Shown: positions 31,676-41,052, counted from the stretch's first letter. The stretch is 64,000 bases of DNA from Christiangramia echinicola DSM 19838 (GCF_000423065.1 NZ_AUHG01000010.1:186001-250000), one strand, 5' to 3'. The notes: generated from the sequence alone by a model not told the origin. A program made the numbers and translations.

Positions 31676-33241
31676 ATGAAAGCATCGCTTGTCTTCTTAG
31701 TAATCATATTTTCAGGGTTTTTAATTACTGGCAACCCAGAAGAAACTGATCCAAATAATAATGAGATTATCTCTATTGAATTTAATACAGAGGGTCTCAC
31801 TTACGAATTGGAGATCATGGATATTTATATGGGTAACTTCCCTGAAGTTCCCTGGCAGAGAGGCGATATTTTATTTGGGCTCCTTCTAAATTCTTATGTG
31901 AAAAGTTTTGCCGAGCAATGTGATGCTTATCTCCCAGCAGATAAGGAAATGCTCTACGGCCAGGAATGTGCTGAAAAGCAAATTACCAGAAACGGTTATG
32001 GAACGGTAATTAGCGAAACTTGTATAAGCTATAGACAGGTTCCGCTCTATCTGTATATGTCCCCAGAGATGGCCAGAGCAAAAGATGCTATAAGCCAATT
32101 TGAATTGCAATGGATGGGCGAAATGATGGGTGGTAGTGAGGCTTTAGGAACTTCAGTAAAACTAATGAGTGAAACCAAGGCCATAAAACTAGATATGATA
32201 AGGCTATTACAAATGAACGCATGCGATAGCCCAGGCTTGCAAAGATTTCAAGAAAACCTTAGAAGATACGCTCATGGTATTGAGCCTATTAAAATGGAAA
32301 ACCTAATTGCGGAAAGGAAAACCAACTATAATATGATCGCTCCGGAGCAGGATATCCAGAAACTACTGGAAGATTTAGTCTATCAAAATTCTAGACAATG
32401 GAATTTTAACAAATACCATAAAGGAAGCCTGAAAAACATAAGTATCCTTTCAAAAGATTTAGACGGAAGACCGAAAAAGGTCAAAGGTTCATATACCTTT
32501 TCTGGATTTGGAGGAACTAAAAATGGTTCGGTTACACTTGTTTTTAATAATAAAGGTCTCCCCGACTGCCTATATTTCTTTGATTTTCCAACGACCTGTA
32601 GACCAGCAAACCGAAAAATTGCTATGGCATATGCTAAAAATGATTATGCTACATCAATAAAACATCCTAATGTAGAAAACAGTTCGGCCCAAAACTATAC
32701 TAATCAAGAAGTCTATATCTCAAACACATCTTCAACTCCACAGATTCAAGACGTACCCTTTGCTGTAATTGAAGAGCCACCTGTTTATCCATCTTGTGAA
32801 GGTTTACCAGACAACAGCCAAAGGAAAAAATGCACTTCTGAAAAAATAAATCAACTAGTTAACAAAAACTTCAATACTGGTTTAGCAAATGAATTAGGGC
32901 TAACAGGGATCAATAGAGTAATTGTTCAGTTTAGAATTAATCATAAGGGAGAAATTGAGGATATAAGAGCACGGGCACCCCATCCTAAACTGGAACAGGA
33001 AGCTGCAAGGGTAGTAAACCTAATTCCCAGAATGACTCCGGGAAAACAAAGAGGTGAAATTGTAGGGGTAATGTATTCTCTTCCGATAGCCTTTAAGGTC
33101 CAGGATAGTAGAACAGAAAATTCAAATAAGAATCTTAATTCTTCCCCGAAAAAAGAACAGAAAGATCCTGAAAGCAAAGACCTAAATAACAATCAACTCA
33201 GAAACCTTTTAAAGTTGGAGAAAAAAAAAGACAACAATTAA
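31676..33241 (+). CDS. Secreted protein with TonB C-terminal-like domain
   Basis: A 521-residue protein. The N-terminus MKASLVFLVIIFSGFLITG is a signal peptide or single anchor. Residues ~20-370 match no family I recognise. Residues ~395-475 resemble the TonB C-terminal domain (VIVQFRINHKGEIEDIRARAP, then LEQEAARVVNLIPRMTPGKQ and SLPIAFKV). The tail is charged and Asn/Lys-rich. Proteins with this domain in Bacteroidota are often called energy transducers, but a long N-terminal domain replaces the usual Pro-rich spacer, so transduction is doubtful. It is followed after 10 bases by another secreted protein and lies next to a LytS/LytTR pair. Confidence 0.75.
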   Translation: MKASLVFLVIIFSGFLITGNPEETDPNNNEIISIEFNTEGLTYELEIMDIYMGNFPEVPWQRGDILFGLLLNSYVKSFAEQCDAYLPADKEMLYGQECAEKQITRNGYGTVISETCISYRQVPLYLYMSPEMARAKDAISQFELQWMGEMMGGSEALGTSVKLMSETKAIKLDMIRLLQMNACDSPGLQRFQENLRRYAHGIEPIKMENLIAERKTNYNMIAPEQDIQKLLEDLVYQNSRQWNFNKYHKGSLKNISILSKDLDGRPKKVKGSYTFSGFGGTKNGSVTLVFNNKGLPDCLYFFDFPTTCRPANRKIAMAYAKNDYATSIKHPNVENSSAQNYTNQEVYISNTSSTPQIQDVPFAVIEEPPVYPSCEGLPDNSQRKKCTSEKINQLVNKNFNTGLANELGLTGINRVIVQFRINHKGEIEDIRARAPHPKLEQEAARVVNLIPRMTPGKQRGEIVGVMYSLPIAFKVQDSRTENSNKNLNSSPKKEQKDPESKDLNNNQLRNLLKLEKKKDNN

Positions 33242-33251
33242 AAATCATATT

Positions 33252-33701
33252 ATGAAAATTATCACATTCAAAACATCAGCATTTTTATTCAGTATAGGAT
33301 TATTCGTTATTCCATTTGGTTCATTAGCGCAGGACACTGAAAGAATAACGCCTCCTAGAAAAGAAAGTAAAGTAAAAAGTATAGACGATTTTTCTGACCA
33401 TACTTTTAATATCTACAACACTATTTTTGTTTACGATAGTTTAACCCAGGCTGGATTAGAAGTTCCAGCTGAAATAGAGGACGAAATAGCTGCAAATATC
33501 GAAACTAGAGTCGATAGTTTATCTGATATTATTCCCGACATGATTGATGATTTAGACAGTGCTCCGGTGATGAGAAAACTCAGAGCAGCTGGAAGTCTCA
33601 ATAAGTCTAGAAAAGCAATCACTTACATGCTTGAAACCGTGAAAAAATATACCCTGGGAGAAACTAATGAAGTAGAAACAGAGGTAGTAAAGAACCCATA
33701 A
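33252..33701 (+). CDS. Secreted protein of unknown function
   Basis: A 149-residue protein not recognised. The signal peptide MKIITFKTSAFLFSIGLFVIPFGSLAQ is clear, with likely cleavage near LAQD. The mature part is acidic and mostly helical (DEIAANIETRVDSLSDIIPDM, then MRKLRAAGSLNKSRKAITYML). It lies 10 bases after the TonB-domain gene and probably shares its transcript and pathway. Similar small helical secreted proteins are found in flavobacteria without known function. Confidence 0.75.
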   Translation: MKIITFKTSAFLFSIGLFVIPFGSLAQDTERITPPRKESKVKSIDDFSDHTFNIYNTIFVYDSLTQAGLEVPAEIEDEIAANIETRVDSLSDIIPDMIDDLDSAPVMRKLRAAGSLNKSRKAITYMLETVKKYTLGETNEVETEVVKNP

Positions 33702-33831
33702 GCATTGCCCTTAATAGTGTAAGTATAGCAATTTATACAGATTGCTCTAAGTAAGAAATCTACACTCTAAAATTTTAGGAGAAGACTTAAGGCAGTAATT
33801 TGAAAATTATGCGGTTTCTATTTGACATATA

Positions 33832-34614
33832 CTATTTTCCTGGAAAATCAGCTTTTCTCTTGTTCAAAAATGCTGAAGTTCCTTCCTTGAAATCTTCAGT
33901 TCCAAAAGAACGTCCAAATTCATTGATTTCCGTCTCAAAACCATTTATCCCATCTTCATAATTAGCGTTTATAGCTTTGATCGCAGCACCAATAGCCACA
34001 CTAGAATTCTTCATGATCTTACCAGCAATACCTTCAGCAAATTCCTGCAATTCATCCAGAGCAACCACATGATTAACAAGATTATATTGCAAAGCCTGGT
34101 TTGCATCTATCATCCCTGCGGTCATGATCATTTCCATGGCACGTCCTTTACCTACTAATTGCGGTAGACGCTGGGTACCGCCGTATCCCGGGATCACTCC
34201 AAGAGAAACCTCCGGAAGTCCCATTTTCGCATTATCACTGGCAATTCTAAAATGTGCGGCCATGGCAAGTTCAAGTCCGCCACCAAGGGCAAATCCGTTT
34301 ACCGCCGCGATTACCGGTTTAGGAAAGTTCGCTACATAATTGAATAATTTCTCCTGACCTTCTGCCGCCAGTTTCTTTCCTTCTTTGGGAGAGAAATCTG
34401 AAAATTCACTAATATCAGCTCCGGCAACAAATGCCTTTTCTCCGCTTCCGGTAATTATTACCACCTTCACCTCGTCATCTGCTTTTGCTTCTTTAAAAGC
34501 CTCGTGAAGTTCCTGTATGGTTTCACGATTTAGAGCATTAAGTTTTTTTGGTCTGTTTATGGTGATGGTTAGTATATTATCATCAATCTCTTCTAAAATG
34601 TTTTGATAGCTCAT
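33832..34614 (-). CDS. Enoyl-CoA hydratase/isomerase family protein
   Basis: A 260-residue crotonase-fold protein. The oxyanion-hole segments AFVAGADISEF and ALGGGLELAMAA are intact, and the catalytic glutamates are in ELAMA and in LPEVSLGVIPGYGGTQRLP, so it is a true hydratase type (E at both sites). It would hydrate 2-enoyl-CoA in fatty-acid or amino-acid breakdown. It is the last gene of a minus-strand run and follows the kinase gene after five bases, but the functions are unrelated as far as can be seen. Confidence 0.93.
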   Translation of the reverse strand: MSYQNILEEIDDNILTITINRPKKLNALNRETIQELHEAFKEAKADDEVKVVIITGSGEKAFVAGADISEFSDFSPKEGKKLAAEGQEKLFNYVANFPKPVIAAVNGFALGGGLELAMAAHFRIASDNAKMGLPEVSLGVIPGYGGTQRLPQLVGKGRAMEMIMTAGMIDANQALQYNLVNHVVALDELQEFAEGIAGKIMKNSSVAIGAAIKAINANYEDGINGFETEINEFGRSFGTEDFKEGTSAFLNKRKADFPGK

Positions 34615-34619
34615 AAATT

Positions 34620-36074
34620 TTATTTTGGAAATCTTACGTTAAATATAGTGCCTTTATTTTGTTTGGATACAAAGCTAATGGTACCATTATAGGTCTCCAC
34701 GATATTTTTTACCATGGCCAGACCAAGACCCATCCCACTGCTTTTAGTGGTGAATTTTGGTTCAAAGACCATTACTTTATTCTCTTCTGAAATACCTGAT
34801 CCGTTATCTGACACTGAAACACAAACCATAGCTTCCTCTTCTTCTACGATGACCAGGATATGAGGATCCTCTTCATCTTTCAATGCCTGGGTAGCATTCT
34901 TCACAAGGTTTGTAATAACCCTGATTAATTGTGTACGGTCAAATTTGGCCAGTATCTCCTCTTTTTCACATTTGAACTCGATATATTTTTCATTGAAAAT
35001 ATCCAGCGCCAGCTTTACGATCTTAGGAACATTTAGCACCTCGCTCTGCTGAGCAGGCATCTTGGCAAAATTTGAAAAAGCAGAAGCTATAGAACTCATC
35101 GTGTCTATCTGGTTTATAAGAGTGTTGCTATACTCATCTACTTTCGACCGGATCTCGGGATCGTCCTTATCAAAATTTCGCTGAAAACTTTGAACACTCA
35201 GTCTCATAGGCGTTAGAGGATTCTTGATCTCATGCGCTACCTGTTTCGCCATCTCCCTCCATGCCTGTTCCCGCTCACTGGTAGCCAGTTTAACGGCGCT
35301 TTCTTCCAGTTCATCTATCATACTATTATAAGCTGAAACCAGCGCATATATCTCCTCTGTGGCATTAGAAAGCTCGATCTTCTGATTCCGTTTATCCAAA
35401 CGGGTTTGATTTATCTTTTCTGAAACTATTTTTAGCGACTTCGTAATATATTTTGAAAGGAAAAATGAGAGGATTATTGCTATAAGCAGCATGAAAAGAT
35501 ATACCTCTGCCATCCTCATAAGGAAGTTATTCAGATCCCTGTTTAAAAGACTATCATCCTGAAGATACGGCAAATACAATATCGCCAGTGGTTTGAATCG
35601 CTGATCTGTAATATAGGAGTATGAAGACTGATATTTCTGACCATTAATTTCGGTCTTCTTCAGAAACCTTTTATCGGCCGAAGCCTCCAGTTTTTTCAGT
35701 ACATCGCTGGCGATCCTTACTTCAGTAGAATCCTTAAAAAAAGATTCATCAGATTTAATAATAAGTTTACCATCCAGGTCATAGATATGGATCTGCATTT
35801 CGTGAACTTCAGCCATTTCATAGATCTTGTCCCGTTCGTTGAAAATAGGTTCAAGATTTTCAGTATCTACAACATAGGTCGTACTTGCCAGAACAAATTT
35901 TATGTTCTCAAGAATCGCTTTTTGTTTCCTCTCTAGACGTTCCTTATGATAATTTTCAGCTTCCTGCTTGTATTGATAAACAGTGACCCCGAATATCAGG
36001 ATCGATGCGCCGAGCACCAATAAGATCATGGAGATAAAAATCCGGGTTCGTAAGGATAATTTAAGCAGTTTCAT
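34620..36074 (-). CDS. NtrY-like membrane sensor histidine kinase
   Basis: A 484-residue kinase. Membrane helix 1 (~10-32), a periplasmic sensor of about 155 residues, helix 2 (~190-210), a HAMP linker, then HisKA with MAKQVAHEIKNPLTPMRLSV (phospho-His in HEIKNP) and an ATPase with NLVKNATQAL, DNGSGI and GMGLGLAMVKNI. The HEIKNPLTP form is typical of NtrY-type kinases. No response regulator is adjacent, so it is an orphan here. It lies 41 bases after hemJ on the same strand. Confidence 0.9.
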   Translation of the reverse strand: MKLLKLSLRTRIFISMILLVLGASILIFGVTVYQYKQEAENYHKERLERKQKAILENIKFVLASTTYVVDTENLEPIFNERDKIYEMAEVHEMQIHIYDLDGKLIIKSDESFFKDSTEVRIASDVLKKLEASADKRFLKKTEINGQKYQSSYSYITDQRFKPLAILYLPYLQDDSLLNRDLNNFLMRMAEVYLFMLLIAIILSFFLSKYITKSLKIVSEKINQTRLDKRNQKIELSNATEEIYALVSAYNSMIDELEESAVKLATSEREQAWREMAKQVAHEIKNPLTPMRLSVQSFQRNFDKDDPEIRSKVDEYSNTLINQIDTMSSIASAFSNFAKMPAQQSEVLNVPKIVKLALDIFNEKYIEFKCEKEEILAKFDRTQLIRVITNLVKNATQALKDEEDPHILVIVEEEEAMVCVSVSDNGSGISEENKVMVFEPKFTTKSSGMGLGLAMVKNIVETYNGTISFVSKQNKGTIFNVRFPK

Positions 36075-36115
36075 AGATGCTGACTTGCCTCAGTTCGTAC
36101 AATTATCGAACCACT

Positions 36116-36664
36116 TCAGGCTTCGGGGTTCTTAGAGCGTATTCTTTTATAAAGTTTAATACCAAGCATTAACATGATCGCAAGCACAAAAATACCGATC
36201 ACTCCATATATCCAGTTAATTGCATCTCGCACGATCACCAGAAAAATTACTGAAAACAGGATGAGCGTAGACCCCTCGTTCCAAATTCTCATTTTATTAG
36301 AGCTCCATTTTACCACATCGTTTTGTAGCTGTTTAAAGATCAAATGACATTTAAGGTGATAAGCATATAGCAATATTACGAATCCTAGTTTTACATGCAT
36401 CCATGGTTGCTGTAACCATTCCGGGATCATAAATAAAAGGGTGAATGCAAATATGCTGGCAAGGACCGCTGAAGGCCAGGTAATGATATACCATAACCTT
36501 TTAGACATTAGTTTAAATTGATTGGTAAGTATGCTTTTTTCAGGCTCATCTTTATGAAATGCCTCGATCTGATAAATAAACAAGCGTGGTATGTAGAACA
36601 GCCCAGCAAACCAAGTGATCACAAAAATGAGATGCAAGGCCTTTATGTAATTGTAATATTCCAT
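36116..36664 (-). CDS. hemJ: HemJ-type protoporphyrinogen IX oxidase
   Basis: A 182-residue inner-membrane protein with four to five helices. The N-terminus KALHLIFVITWFAGLFYIPRLFIYQ is the family signature, with the conserved His, and MLGIKLYKRI closes the protein. HemJ converts protoporphyrinogen IX to protoporphyrin IX and carries a heme. It supplies the step just before ferrochelatase, which lies two genes upstream on the same strand. No other protoporphyrinogen oxidase (HemG or HemY) is visible, so it is the likely enzyme of this organism. A TAGCTTTG box upstream suggests its own promoter. Confidence 0.9.
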   Translation of the reverse strand: MEYYNYIKALHLIFVITWFAGLFYIPRLFIYQIEAFHKDEPEKSILTNQFKLMSKRLWYIITWPSAVLASIFAFTLLFMIPEWLQQPWMHVKLGFVILLYAYHLKCHLIFKQLQNDVVKWSSNKMRIWNEGSTLILFSVIFLVIVRDAINWIYGVIGIFVLAIMLMLGIKLYKRIRSKNPEA

Positions 36665-36686
36665 TAATCTATTAGAAGTTATTGGC

Positions 36687-36694
36687 CAAAGCTA
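36687..36694 (-). promoter_or_regulatory. Promoter -7 box of hemJ
   Basis: TAGCTTTG on the minus strand matches TAnnTTTG, 22 bases before the hemJ start codon. Confidence 0.55.
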
Positions 36695-36807
36695 AAATAA
36701 AACTTAAAAATTCACCTCTCGAATTTGACCTAAATAGATGTGGAATCATTCAATTTCAGTTTTCTTTAGTTCTAAAGATAAGGATTTAAGTGAATTTTCA
36801 ATAAATC

Positions 36808-38148
36808 CTATTTAAGGGTTTTTACGATCTCTCTATTCAGGAAATAAGCAGTAATAAAGGTTGAAAGAAGATCTGCGATCGGGAATGAGATCCAGACGCC
36901 GATCTCCCCATAATAGTGAGGCAGGATCAGGATAAGAGGAATAAAGATAAACCCCTGTCTGGATAAGGTTAACAAAAATGCCGGTACAGCCTTCCCAATT
37001 GCCTGAAAATAAGCAGCACCAATCAATTGAATCGCAACAATAGGTATTGCCGCAAATACCCAGCGCATTGCTGAAGGGGTTTGCTCTATAATGGAAGCTT
37101 CAGAAGTAAATATTTTAACGATATCTGGAGCAAAAAACATGATCCCCAGAAATATCAATAATCCCATAAGACAGGAATATAGTATCGCGGTATTTATGCT
37201 TTTTCGAACCCTGGAATATTTAGCTGCGCCATAATTAAAGCCCGCAATGGGCAGGAATCCCTGGGTAACTCCAAGAACTGGAAACAGGGCGAACATGAGC
37301 ATTCTGGCAATTATCGCGTACACAGTTACCGAGTCTTCTCCCCCAAGATCAAACAAAATGTTATTCATTAGCAGATAAGTAACACTTACCACCGCCTGCC
37401 TGGCTAAAGTCACCGTACCTAAAGAGGAGATCTCCTTCAAGATCGGGAAATCAAGTCTGAAATGAGAAAAGCTTAGCCTCAATTCTGAATTCCTAGAGAG
37501 AAAGAACCAGACGATATATGCCAGACACAAAAAGTAGGACACAGTTGTAGCAATTGCAGCTCCTTCCATCCCCATTTCCAACTGATTTATAAGAATATAA
37601 TCCAGAAACAGGTTTCCCACAGAGGGAATGATCATGGCTATCATGGCAAACCTGGGTTTCCCTTCAGCCCTAATCACATTATTACCCATCATTGCCAAAG
37701 CAAGTAAAGGCACTCCACAAAGCACTATGATATAGTAAATTTTGGCGGGATCAAAGATCTCCCCTTTACCTCCAAAAGCGGGAATAAGACTGTCTACAAA
37801 GATAAGCCCCGGCACAACCAGTAAAGTAGATAACAAAATGGTTAAAGTGATCTGGTTCCCGAAGGTCTTCAATGCCTTTTTATGATCATCTGCACCCAAA
37901 GCGCGTGAAATAATCGAAGAACCTCCAATACCGATCGCCATCCCCAGGGCGGCTATAAAGAACGAAACCGGAAGAACCACATTTATAGCTGCAATAGCTA
38001 TAGGGCCAATCCAGTTTCCAACAAAAATGGTATCTACAAGAATATTTAGAGACATTACTAATATCCCTATAGATGCAGGAACAGCTTGCTGAATAAGCAA
38101 TTTCCCGATAGGCTTTTCGCCTAGCTCTTTAGAATTTCGAACGGCCAT
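36808..38148 (-). CDS. MATE-family efflux transporter
   Basis: A 446-residue inner-membrane protein with about twelve helices in two similar halves. Family features are LGEKPIGKLLIQQAVPASIG at the N-terminus, FVGNWIGPIAIAAINV, GGSSIISRALGAD and the second-half GVTQGFLPIAGFNYGAAK. MATE proteins export drugs or metabolites in exchange for Na+ or H+. The ATG overlaps the hemH stop by one base (TAATG), so translation is coupled to ferrochelatase; porphyrin export is a tempting but unproved role. Confidence 0.93.
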   Translation of the reverse strand: MAVRNSKELGEKPIGKLLIQQAVPASIGILVMSLNILVDTIFVGNWIGPIAIAAINVVLPVSFFIAALGMAIGIGGSSIISRALGADDHKKALKTFGNQITLTILLSTLLVVPGLIFVDSLIPAFGGKGEIFDPAKIYYIIVLCGVPLLALAMMGNNVIRAEGKPRFAMIAMIIPSVGNLFLDYILINQLEMGMEGAAIATTVSYFLCLAYIVWFFLSRNSELRLSFSHFRLDFPILKEISSLGTVTLARQAVVSVTYLLMNNILFDLGGEDSVTVYAIIARMLMFALFPVLGVTQGFLPIAGFNYGAAKYSRVRKSINTAILYSCLMGLLIFLGIMFFAPDIVKIFTSEASIIEQTPSAMRWVFAAIPIVAIQLIGAAYFQAIGKAVPAFLLTLSRQGFIFIPLILILPHYYGEIGVWISFPIADLLSTFITAYFLNREIVKTLK

Positions 38149-39182
38149 TAGGCCTCAACCGGCTTTTGGTGCGCCCATTCATCAATCCACCTGGAAAGTA
38201 CTTTAACCCATTCCTCACGGTCATTTAAACATGGAACTACCGTAAATTCCTTTCCGCCCACTTCATGAAAGATCTCTTCACCTTCCATCGCGATCTCTTC
38301 AAGTGTTTCCAGGCAGTCTGAAACGAATGCAGGGGTTACGATAGCCAGCTTTTTCATTCCCTGTTTCCCGAATCTTTCAATAGTCCTGTCTGTATATGGT
38401 TTTAACCATGGATCAAATCCTAATCTAGATTGAAAAGAAACGCTATACGTATTTGGTTTCATACCGAGGTATTCTGCAACCAGCCTGGTAGTTTCAAAAC
38501 ATTGATGACGGTAACAGAATTGGTGAGCCGTAGAAGCGGACTGGCAACAAGAACCATCAATTTTACAATGCGAATTGGTTATATCAGATTTCCTGATGTG
38601 TCTTTCCGGAACACCGTGATATGAGAATAGTAAATGTTCATATTCTACATCTTTCAGAGTTTCTGCAATACTATTTCCTAGGGTTCGAATATAATCTGAA
38701 TGATTATAAAACGGCGGAACCGTAGTAAAGCTCATATCTGGAAAATGTTCTTTTCTAAGTTCCTCAGCCAGTACCAGAATAGTTTCGGTAGTGGCCATTG
38801 CGAATTGAGGATAAAGTGGAAATAGCAAAACCTCATCTACTCCCTGGTCATGTAATTCCTGAAGTCCCTGCTTGATGTTTGGAGTACCATATCTCATCGC
38901 TAATGAAATAGGCACCGAAGTATTATCGTCAATTTTAGCCTGAAGCCTTTCTGAAAGCACGATCAAAGGAGAACCTTCTTCCCACCAGATCTTCTGGTAT
39001 GCTTCTGCCGATTTCTTAGGCCTGGTATTCAGGATTATTCCCTTTACCAGTAAGGTTCGCGCCCAGTATGGAACATCTATAACCCGCTCGTCCATTAGGA
39101 ACTCCCCAAGATATTTTTTAACGTCTTTAGGATTGGTGCTATCTGGAGATCCCAAGTTCACCATAAGTACGCCTTTGCTCAT
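38148..39182 (-). CDS. hemH: Ferrochelatase
   Basis: A 344-residue protein that inserts Fe(II) into protoporphyrin IX, the last heme step. Signatures are VLMVNLGSPDSTNPKDV at the N-terminus, the FSYHGVPERHI box containing the metal-site His, and CLETLEEIAMEG. Cysteines in NSHCKIDGSCC could belong to an iron-sulfur-type cluster seen in some ferrochelatases, but this is uncertain. Its stop overlaps the MATE start. Its promoter is just upstream on the minus strand. Confidence 0.96.
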   Translation of the reverse strand: MSKGVLMVNLGSPDSTNPKDVKKYLGEFLMDERVIDVPYWARTLLVKGIILNTRPKKSAEAYQKIWWEEGSPLIVLSERLQAKIDDNTSVPISLAMRYGTPNIKQGLQELHDQGVDEVLLFPLYPQFAMATTETILVLAEELRKEHFPDMSFTTVPPFYNHSDYIRTLGNSIAETLKDVEYEHLLFSYHGVPERHIRKSDITNSHCKIDGSCCQSASTAHQFCYRHQCFETTRLVAEYLGMKPNTYSVSFQSRLGFDPWLKPYTDRTIERFGKQGMKKLAIVTPAFVSDCLETLEEIAMEGEEIFHEVGGKEFTVVPCLNDREEWVKVLSRWIDEWAHQKPVEA

Positions 39183-39200
39183 AATTTTTCTTTTTCAACT

Positions 39201-39230
39201 CAAAAATAATACTCTGTATATTTTAACCAA
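39201..39230 (-). promoter_or_regulatory. hemH promoter
   Basis: Minus-strand TTG (39228-39230) and TATTTTTG (39201-39208) are 19 bases apart, matching the Bacteroidota pattern. The start codon is 19 bases downstream. Confidence 0.65.
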
Positions 39231-39268
39231 CTCCTTTTCAATCGGAGTTTTCTATGGTCTCATAATTT

Positions 39269-39979
39269 TCAATCTGCCATGGCAAATTTTATACACCTGC
39301 TTAAATGTTCCAGGAAATCCGGTTCAGAATAAGATTCTATTGTATGACCTAATCCCGTATAGACCGATTTGCCTCCGGCCATATAATTCTGATACCAGGC
39401 TATAGGGTGAAAATCACCATTTTCACCACCTTTATAAGAATCCTCATTTAGGGTCAACAGAACATTCAGGCCTTTATTAATGTCTTTATAATTATACCAT
39501 TCATCTGTCCTTTCCCATTTTCGTGGTAAATGCCCTACTGTTATGTGATCTGGCATTTTCACAACGATCTCAGCTTGCTGAATTTCCGGATGACCGTCAA
39601 AATAAGCTCCAACCAAGTCTCCATACCAGGACCAGTTATATTCGGTATCTGCTGCGGAATGTATTCCGAAGAAATTACCCCCATTATCCATATAATTCTG
39701 AAATTCCATTTGCTCTTCTGAATTTAGAACATCTCCGGTGGTTTGAAAGAAAATAATGAGATCGAATTGGTTCAGCTCATTTTCAACTAAAAACCTGCTG
39801 TCCCTGCTTACTGTAGTACTAAAACCGTCTTCTCTGCCTAGCTGCTGCAAAGCCTGGGTTCCAGCATCAATCGAATTATGTACAAAACCATCTGTCTCGC
39901 AGAAAATAAGTATATTTTCCTGAGAGGTCAATGAAGATGAAAGCAACAGGGAAAAGCTTAGAACTAATATAAGACGCAT
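39269..39979 (-). CDS. ThuA-domain secreted protein
   Basis: A 236-residue protein. The signal peptide MRLILVLSFSLLLSSSLTSQ is followed by a ThuA-like (glutamine-amidotransferase-fold) domain: NILIFCETDGFVHNSIDAG, then FFQTTGDVLN, GGNFFGIHSAADTEYNW and a C-terminal VYTGLGHTIESY. ThuA proteins are linked to trehalose and other sugar metabolism, with no settled reaction. Here it lies five bases downstream of an AraC regulator gene, so it may be co-transcribed, and its presence between heme genes is unexplained. Confidence 0.88.
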   Translation of the reverse strand: MRLILVLSFSLLLSSSLTSQENILIFCETDGFVHNSIDAGTQALQQLGREDGFSTTVSRDSRFLVENELNQFDLIIFFQTTGDVLNSEEQMEFQNYMDNGGNFFGIHSAADTEYNWSWYGDLVGAYFDGHPEIQQAEIVVKMPDHITVGHLPRKWERTDEWYNYKDINKGLNVLLTLNEDSYKGGENGDFHPIAWYQNYMAGGKSVYTGLGHTIESYSEPDFLEHLSRCIKFAMAD

Positions 39980-39984
39980 ATATA

Positions 39985-40875
39985 TTAATTTACAGAAAGG
40001 GTATATTTCTTAGGAGTAGTACCGAATTTCTTCTTAAACCCGGCGATAAAATGACTGGCCGTACTATAACCAACCTTTAAACCTACTTCATTCACATTAT
40101 ATTCACCGGTTTCCAATAATTTTCGTGCATATTCCATTTTATAATCAAATAGAAAACTGTAAACCGAATCCCCATATATCTGTTTGAAACCTTCTTTAAG
40201 TTTCTTTAAACTTAAACCAATTTCATCTGAAAGTTCCTGAAGTGAAGGTGGTTCAGCCATTCGAGCGATCACGATATCTTTAGCCCTCCTAATTTTCTTG
40301 ATATTCTCCTCGTCACTTAAAAAAGGACATTGTTCCAGATCAGGATTTTCAGCTTTATTGAAATAAAGACTCAATAACTCATACGCCTTAGCCTTAAAGT
40401 AAAGATTTTTAATGCTGGGCGTTAGGCTAAAATTCATTAATTGATTCAAAACTACCGCCATAGAAGGAGATAATGGCGCATCTTTGTAATATTTCTTATC
40501 CTTATTATCTGCACTTAGAAAGGTTATATAATCTGCTTCCTGGGAAAATAATGCATGGAATTTTTTAATAGAGATCACCAATGAAATTAACCAGGACTCA
40601 GATTCCAGAGACACATTTAGAGGAAGGTCTCTTTGCGGATTATATAATAACAAGGAATTTTCTTCGGGTAATGGCAATTCGTAATTCCCTTCATTAAAAA
40701 GAAACTTGCTCCCCCCCTTCACATTAAAATGAAACTGGATAAAACTATTATCTATATCCCTGGTCATTAACTTAGTATCACTTGTATCGTTCTGAAATTT
40801 CAGTATAAAAAAACCATCTTCGATTTTTATTTCTTCAGAGATACTTACAGCGTTATTTTTTTGGTGTGCGTCCAT
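39985..40875 (-). CDS. AraC-family regulator, probably iron-controlled
   Basis: A 296-residue regulator. An N-terminal sensing region of ~190 residues precedes the double helix-turn-helix of AraC type (ARMAEPPSLQELSDEIGLSLKKL and a second motif NVNEVGLKVGYSTASHFIAGFKKKFGTTPKKY). The layout resembles PchR/siderophore-type AraC regulators, but no siderophore genes are seen. The ATG at 40875 is preferred: a TTG at 40905 would lie inside a palindrome. Direct repeats and a perfect TTTAGA-N5-TCTAAA palindrome upstream share 12 bases with the feoA operator candidate, so iron is likely the signal controlling it. It separates hemH from hemA. Confidence 0.88.
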   Translation of the reverse strand: MDAHQKNNAVSISEEIKIEDGFFILKFQNDTSDTKLMTRDIDNSFIQFHFNVKGGSKFLFNEGNYELPLPEENSLLLYNPQRDLPLNVSLESESWLISLVISIKKFHALFSQEADYITFLSADNKDKKYYKDAPLSPSMAVVLNQLMNFSLTPSIKNLYFKAKAYELLSLYFNKAENPDLEQCPFLSDEENIKKIRRAKDIVIARMAEPPSLQELSDEIGLSLKKLKEGFKQIYGDSVYSFLFDYKMEYARKLLETGEYNVNEVGLKVGYSTASHFIAGFKKKFGTTPKKYTLSVN

Positions 40876-40894
40876 AGGATATAATTTTAATTTA

Positions 40895-40926
40895 TTTAGA
40901 ATCAATCTAAACTAATCATTCTAAAC
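40895..40926. promoter_or_regulatory. Iron-operator candidate upstream of the AraC gene
   Basis: TTTAGA-ATCAA-TCTAAA (40895-40911) is a perfect palindrome with a five-base spacer. AATCAATCTAAAC (40900-40912) and AATCATTCTAAAC (40914-40926) form a direct repeat with a period of 14. The first half matches the feoA site at 14936-14947 over 12 bases. Confidence 0.55.
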
Positions 40927-40979
40927 CCGCTATGATTACTACAAAAGTATGGCATTTTGAACTTTTCAGACCTATTTTC

Positions 40980-40993
40980 ATGATAATTATCAT
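40980..40993. promoter_or_regulatory. Fur-box-like palindrome between AraC and hemA
   Basis: ATGATAATTATCAT is a perfect 14-base palindrome whose halves GATAAT/ATTATC match the classic Fur-box units. It lies 52 bases upstream of the hemA -7 box, in the divergent gap. Confidence 0.5.
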
Positions 40994-41044
40994 CTATCGA
41001 CATATTTAGTGCCTCCAGCGTTACTTTTTCATTTATGCTTGTAT

Positions 41045-41052
41045 TAATTTTG
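41045..41052 (+). promoter_or_regulatory. Promoter -7 box of the hem operon
   Basis: TAATTTTG matches TAnnTTTG and ends 25 bases before the hemA ATG. Confidence 0.6.

Noticed and set aside
40876-40905. TTG start for the AraC regulator
   Set aside because: It lies inside the TTTAGA-N5-TCTAAA palindrome, and an ATG is present at 40875.
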